64,000 nt of DNA from Candidatus Firestonebacteria bacterium RIFOXYD2_FULL_39_29 (GTDB lineage: Bacteria > Oederibacteriota > D2-FULL-39-29), in assembly GCA_001778375.1 (NCBI GenBank), contig MFGV01000082.1, positions 32,296 through 96,295 on the forward strand. The letters run 5' to 3'. The notes beneath the pieces are model-generated. The model had not been told where the DNA came from. It saw only the letters and a program-made list of their open reading frames with translations, and searched no databases. Both the position numbers and the translations under genes were made by a program. Below, one piece after another: positions 60,345 to 64,000 of the stretch; position 1 is the stretch's first letter, and each line of letters begins with the position of its first letter.

Positions 60345-63300
60345 TGAAACACTCCGGATTTGTGCACCTACACAATCACACCGAATACAGCCTGCTTGAT
60401 GGTGCCTCAAAAATTAAGCCAATGCTTCAAGCTGCCGCAAAGATGAAAATGCCCGCTCTGGCAATTTCCGATCACGGGAATATGTTTGGTGCTGTAGATT
60501 TTTTCTTTGCAGCAATGAAAGCAGGAGTAAAGCCTATTATAGGCTGTGAAGTTTATATTGCTCCCGGCTCCCGTTTTGAGAAAAGCGGTAAACACGGTGA
60601 AAATTATTATCATTTAATGCTTCTTTGCAAAGATGAAGAAGGTTATAGAAATCTTGTAAAACTTGTATCCGCCGGATATTTGGAGGGTTTTTACTACAAA
60701 CCAAGAATAGATAAAGATTTATTGGCAGCGCACGCAAAAGGACTTATCTGTCTCTCAGCCTGTTTAAAAGGTGAAGTTCCAAATTTGATAATTAAAGGAA
60801 AAGTAGATGAAGCACGGGAAGCTGCAAAATATTATAAAGAACTTTTTGGCGAGGGTAATTATTATCTCGAACTTCAAGATCATAAAATAGAAGATCAGTA
60901 TAAAGCTAACGAAGAGTTGTTAAAATTTTCAAAAGAATTAAACTTACCGGTCGTTGCCACAAATGATTGTCATTATATTGAAAAAGTGCATTCAAAACTT
61001 CACGATATCCTTCTTTGTATTCAAACAAAAAGAAATTTTTCTGACATTGACCGTATGCGTTTTCCAAGCAATGAATTTTACATGAAAAGCGAAGAAGAAA
61101 TGCGTAAGGTTTTCGAATTTGTTCCCGAGTCCTTAAAAAACACCCTGGAGATAACAGAAAAATGCAGTTTTAATATGGAAGAAAAAGTAAAACTAATCCT
61201 GCCTAACTACGAAGTGCCTGAGAGTTTCACTTTGGAAAGTTACTTTGATCATCTTACGATAGAGGGTATGAAAAAACGTTACGGAGATAATCCGTCAAAA
61301 GCTATTGTGGACAGGACTAATTATGAACTGGAAGTAATTAAACGTCTTAATTTCGCCGGCTACTTCCTTATTGTCTGGGATTTTATTAAATATGCAAAAG
61401 ATAACGGTATTTATGTAGGTGCCGGCAGGGGGTCGGTCGCAGGCTCCATAGTTGCATATTGTCTTTCTATTACTGAAACAGACCCTTTGAAATATAGTTT
61501 ATTTTTTGAGAGGTTCTTAAACCCGGAAAGAGTAAGTCCCCCTGATATAGATATTGATTTTGAAGACACAAGGAGGGATGAACTAATAAAATATGTCACC
61601 AATAAATACGGCAAAGATAATGTCTCACAGATAATAACTTTTATGACGCTGAAACGAAAGGCTGCCGTCAAGGCTGTCGGAAGAGTTCTTAATATTCCTT
61701 TCCAGGATGTCAATAAATTGACCAAGATGATTCCTTCAAAGGTAAACGTAGAAGAGGGTAAAGATGAACCTCCGTTTATGGAGATTGTAAAAAAAATAAA
61801 AGAGATTGATGAATGGATGAAGAGGGATGAAAATATAAGAAATCTTTTACAGTATGCCAACGATATAGAGGGTTTAAAAAGCGATGTCTCGACGCATGCT
61901 GCCGGTGTCGTGATTTCCAGAACAGCACTGGTTAACTATGTCCCATTATACAAAGAGCCGGGGGAAGAGGAAATAATTACCCAATTTGAGAAAAATTGTG
62001 TTGAAAAAATCGGACTTTTAAAGATGGACTTTTTAGGTTTGAAAACTCTGACTGTGATTAAAGACTGTATTATTAACATAAAAAAAGAACGCGGGATTAT
62101 CATAAATCCCAATAATCTGCCGCTTGACGATCCTAAATCCTTTCAGATCCTATGCGAAGCAAAATCAGCGGGAATATTTCAATTGGAAAGCGCGGGGATG
62201 AAAGATTTACTGCGAAAGATGAAGCCTCAAACAATATATGATATTATTGCCCTTATCGCTTTGTACCGTCCGGGACCTATGGAGTGGATTGATGAGTTTG
62301 TAAAAAGAAAACACGGACAGATCCCTATAAAATATGAACATCCCGACCTTGAAGATATTTTAAAAGAAACCTACGGTATTATGTTGTACCAGGAACAGGT
62401 AATGCAGTCTACCGTAAAACTTGCAGGATTTACTATGGCGCAGGCGGATATTCTCCGTAAGGCTATGTCGAAAAAAGATCCGGAGGCAATGGAAAAACAG
62501 CGTTTATTATTTGTAAAAGGTGCTGTTGCAAAAAAATTAACGGAAGCTAAAGCTGAAAAAATATTTAATGAGATTGCAAAGTTTGCAGGTTATGGTTTTA
62601 ATAAATCACACTCGGCATCATATGCAATAGTCTCATATCAGACCGCATATCTTAAAGCAAATTACCCGCTGGAATATTACGCAGCGCTGTTGTCATCCGA
62701 AATCAACAGCGCCGAGAAAATCGGTATTTATGTGGATGAGATACGTAAAAGCGGGTTTGTTCTCCAGCCGCCCTGTATTAACCTATGCGATACAAAATTC
62801 TCAGTGCATGATAATAAAATATTTTTTGCGCTTTCTGCGATAAAAAATGTGGGAGCCGCGGCAACAGAGATGTTTATTAAGGAGAGGGAAGCAAACGGCC
62901 CGTTTAAATCCCTTCAAGATTTTTGCAACCGCGTGGATCTCCGGATCGCGAACAAAGAAGTAATTGAAAGTTTAATCCAAAGCGGGGCTTTTGACTGTTT
63001 CGGCTTAAAGCGATTGCAGATGGCGAGAATGGCGGACGAGGCCGTTTCTTCAGCTCAGGCCAATCAGCAGGTAAAGGAAACCGGACAGGACTTCCTTTTT
63101 GAAAATTTGACGGAACAAACACAGAGGGTATACCCTGCTGATGAATATCCTGAGGACCGTCTTTTAAATTTTGAAAAACAATTACTCGGTATTTATCTTT
63201 CGGGGCATCCTCTTGTAAAATACGAAGAACAAATAAAACGTTTTGCTTCCAATACCACGTTAAGTTTGAAAGATGTTAAAGAGGGAAATACTGCGACTTT

Positions 63301-63817
63301 AGGCGGGATAATCAGCCGGCTTGACCTTAAAACCACCAAGCGAAATGAAAGAATGGCAATTATGACATTAGAGGATCTTGGCGGTATCGTTGAGGTAGTC
63401 ATCTTTCCTAAGCTCTTTGAAAGGGTAAACAACAAAATTGCCGAAGAAACTCTGATAATTGTTAAAGGGAAGGTTGATTTTGAAGATTCAAACTCTGAAA
63501 ACGCCGAAGATAAGGGAACACCCAAAATTCTCGCTGAGGATATTATTCTTCTTTCGGAAGCACAAGAAAGACTTTATAAAAAAGCGCATATAAAAATACT
63601 TACGCTGGGACTTGAAGATTCAACTCTTGATGGACTCAGAAGAAACCTTGCAAAATATAATGGAAAGGGAACTTGTCAGGTATTTTTGCGTTTTTATAAA
63701 AATTCAGAAGAAATTGAAGATATTCTGGAAACTCCGATAAAAGTATCCCCTACTTCCGAGCTGGTGAAGTATGTTGAAGATACATTTGGTGAAGGAAGTA
63801 TCTGGTTCTCGGAATAA
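60344..63817 (+). CDS. dnaE: DNA polymerase III alpha subunit
   Basis: A 1157-residue DnaE1-type polymerase: PHP domain (FVHLHNHTEYSLLDGA), palm with GAGRGSVAGSI and catalytic Asp401/Asp403 in PDIDIDFED, fingers (GPMEWIDEF, SKKDPEAMEKQR, GFNKSHSASYA), helix-hairpin-helix and an OB domain (TLGGIISRLDLKTT). It is the main replicative polymerase. It starts in the HD-GYP stop (TAATG), an unusual partner. Confidence 0.97.
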   Translation: MKHSGFVHLHNHTEYSLLDGASKIKPMLQAAAKMKMPALAISDHGNMFGAVDFFFAAMKAGVKPIIGCEVYIAPGSRFEKSGKHGENYYHLMLLCKDEEGYRNLVKLVSAGYLEGFYYKPRIDKDLLAAHAKGLICLSACLKGEVPNLIIKGKVDEAREAAKYYKELFGEGNYYLELQDHKIEDQYKANEELLKFSKELNLPVVATNDCHYIEKVHSKLHDILLCIQTKRNFSDIDRMRFPSNEFYMKSEEEMRKVFEFVPESLKNTLEITEKCSFNMEEKVKLILPNYEVPESFTLESYFDHLTIEGMKKRYGDNPSKAIVDRTNYELEVIKRLNFAGYFLIVWDFIKYAKDNGIYVGAGRGSVAGSIVAYCLSITETDPLKYSLFFERFLNPERVSPPDIDIDFEDTRRDELIKYVTNKYGKDNVSQIITFMTLKRKAAVKAVGRVLNIPFQDVNKLTKMIPSKVNVEEGKDEPPFMEIVKKIKEIDEWMKRDENIRNLLQYANDIEGLKSDVSTHAAGVVISRTALVNYVPLYKEPGEEEIITQFEKNCVEKIGLLKMDFLGLKTLTVIKDCIINIKKERGIIINPNNLPLDDPKSFQILCEAKSAGIFQLESAGMKDLLRKMKPQTIYDIIALIALYRPGPMEWIDEFVKRKHGQIPIKYEHPDLEDILKETYGIMLYQEQVMQSTVKLAGFTMAQADILRKAMSKKDPEAMEKQRLLFVKGAVAKKLTEAKAEKIFNEIAKFAGYGFNKSHSASYAIVSYQTAYLKANYPLEYYAALLSSEINSAEKIGIYVDEIRKSGFVLQPPCINLCDTKFSVHDNKIFFALSAIKNVGAAATEMFIKEREANGPFKSLQDFCNRVDLRIANKEVIESLIQSGAFDCFGLKRLQMARMADEAVSSAQANQQVKETGQDFLFENLTEQTQRVYPADEYPEDRLLNFEKQLLGIYLSGHPLVKYEEQIKRFASNTTLSLKDVKEGNTATLGGIISRLDLKTTKRNERMAIMTLEDLGGIVEVVIFPKLFERVNNKIAEETLIIVKGKVDFEDSNSENAEDKGTPKILAEDIILLSEAQERLYKKAHIKILTLGLEDSTLDGLRRNLAKYNGKGTCQVFLRFYKNSEEIEDILETPIKVSPTSELVKYVEDTFGEGSIWFSE

Positions 63818-63824
63818 GAAGAGC

Positions 63825-63972
63825 AAGTACTATTGACTAATGACTACTGACTATTTATTGTGTTATATCTTTGTTAAATTATGGCGAAGTCTCTTTTTTC
63901 GCCTTACATTAAATAAGCATAGCTTGTTTTGATCTTGAGTACTTGAGCAAAATATATCATTAGTCACTAGTA
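63825..63972. mobile_element. TGACTA-type MITE-like element after dnaE
   Basis: The left end AAGTACTATTGACTAATGAC and the right end TCATTAGTCACTAGTA (63957-63972) are inverted copies over 16 nt with one mismatch. A GGCGAA/TTCGCC hairpin lies inside. It is related to the element at 47941-48084 and abuts the next element. Confidence 0.55.
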
Positions 63973-64000
63973 ATTCAGACTGTGTCGCAATTAAATTACT
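63972..64000. mobile_element. Start of a second CAGACTG-type MITE, cut by the window end
   Basis: Bases 63972-63991 are identical to the 20-bp terminal repeat of the element at 45020. Only this end is visible. Confidence 0.6.

Overview
The window is 64 kb of AT-rich bacterial chromosome with almost every gene on the + strand (the only clear exception is at 25102-25443). An RND/TolC metal exporter, many lipoproteins and a YjbH-like outer-membrane protein indicate a diderm (Gram-negative type) cell. TGA is used as a stop, so the standard bacterial code applies. Gene content and style fit an uncultivated candidate phylum of the Omnitrophota/Elusimicrobiota kind, but that placement is inference. 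No rRNA, CRISPR array or transposase is visible.

Layout. (1) 1-8250: the end of a YqaA-type membrane protein, a TPR-transpeptidase fusion whose KTG motif lacks its lysine, and a heavy-metal RND efflux operon (small Cys-rich protein, CzcC-, CzcB- and CzcA-like). (2) 8406-13616: a consensus promoter, an RNA leader ending in an intrinsic terminator, then a cobalamin-binding mutase-like protein, an asparagine-synthase-like amidotransferase and an opine-dehydrogenase-like enzyme in overlapping frames, followed by a TM-helix channel-like protein. This looks like a small unassigned metabolic pathway under attenuation control. (3) 13641-22920: an envelope/signalling region with a diguanylate cyclase, a DUF1646 permease, an OmpR/histidine-kinase pair, two stand-alone receivers (one lacking the phospho-acceptor Asp), two exported proteins with repeated CxxC metal-binding modules, and small proteins.

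(4) About 22921-40465: an integrated mobile element ending in a tyrosine recombinase beside a tRNA-Pro gene. It carries a PRTRC-type cassette: PRTRC-C-like small protein, an E2-like PRTRC-B with the motif NVHPNGEVCWG, a JAMM protease (PRTRC-A), an E1-like ThiF protein, and a ParB-like protein farther right. An FtsH/Cdc48-type AAA ATPase follows. It also has its own DNA-handling set: RadC-like protein, ATP-dependent ligase, Cas4/AddB-like Fe-S nuclease, Sak4-like and DnaB/RadA-like ATPases, DnaG-like primase, P-loop helicase-like protein, clamp-loader-like ATPase and two excisionase-like HTH proteins. This is the most unusual part of the window: a ubiquitin-like conjugation module on a mobile replicon.

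(5) 40466-43462: two tRNA-Pro genes (GGG, CGG), a GIY-YIG protein, SurE, a YjbH-like barrel, a group-2 sigma-70 factor and tRNA-Arg(TCT). (6) 43593-58571: histidine (hisD-B-H-A-F-I) and tryptophan (trpE-G-D-C, then trpF-B-A) genes, joined by a 4-nt hisI/trpE overlap and interrupted by a nuclease, small membrane proteins and an acetate-type transporter. (7) 58572-63817: a GAF-GAF-HD-GYP phosphodiesterase and DNA polymerase III alpha. Several gaps in regions 6-7 hold small terminal-inverted-repeat (MITE-like) elements, some nested or abutting.

At least three genes (18713, 34258, 56011) have a good -10 box only 6-7 nt before the ATG, so they are probably transcribed without a leader.
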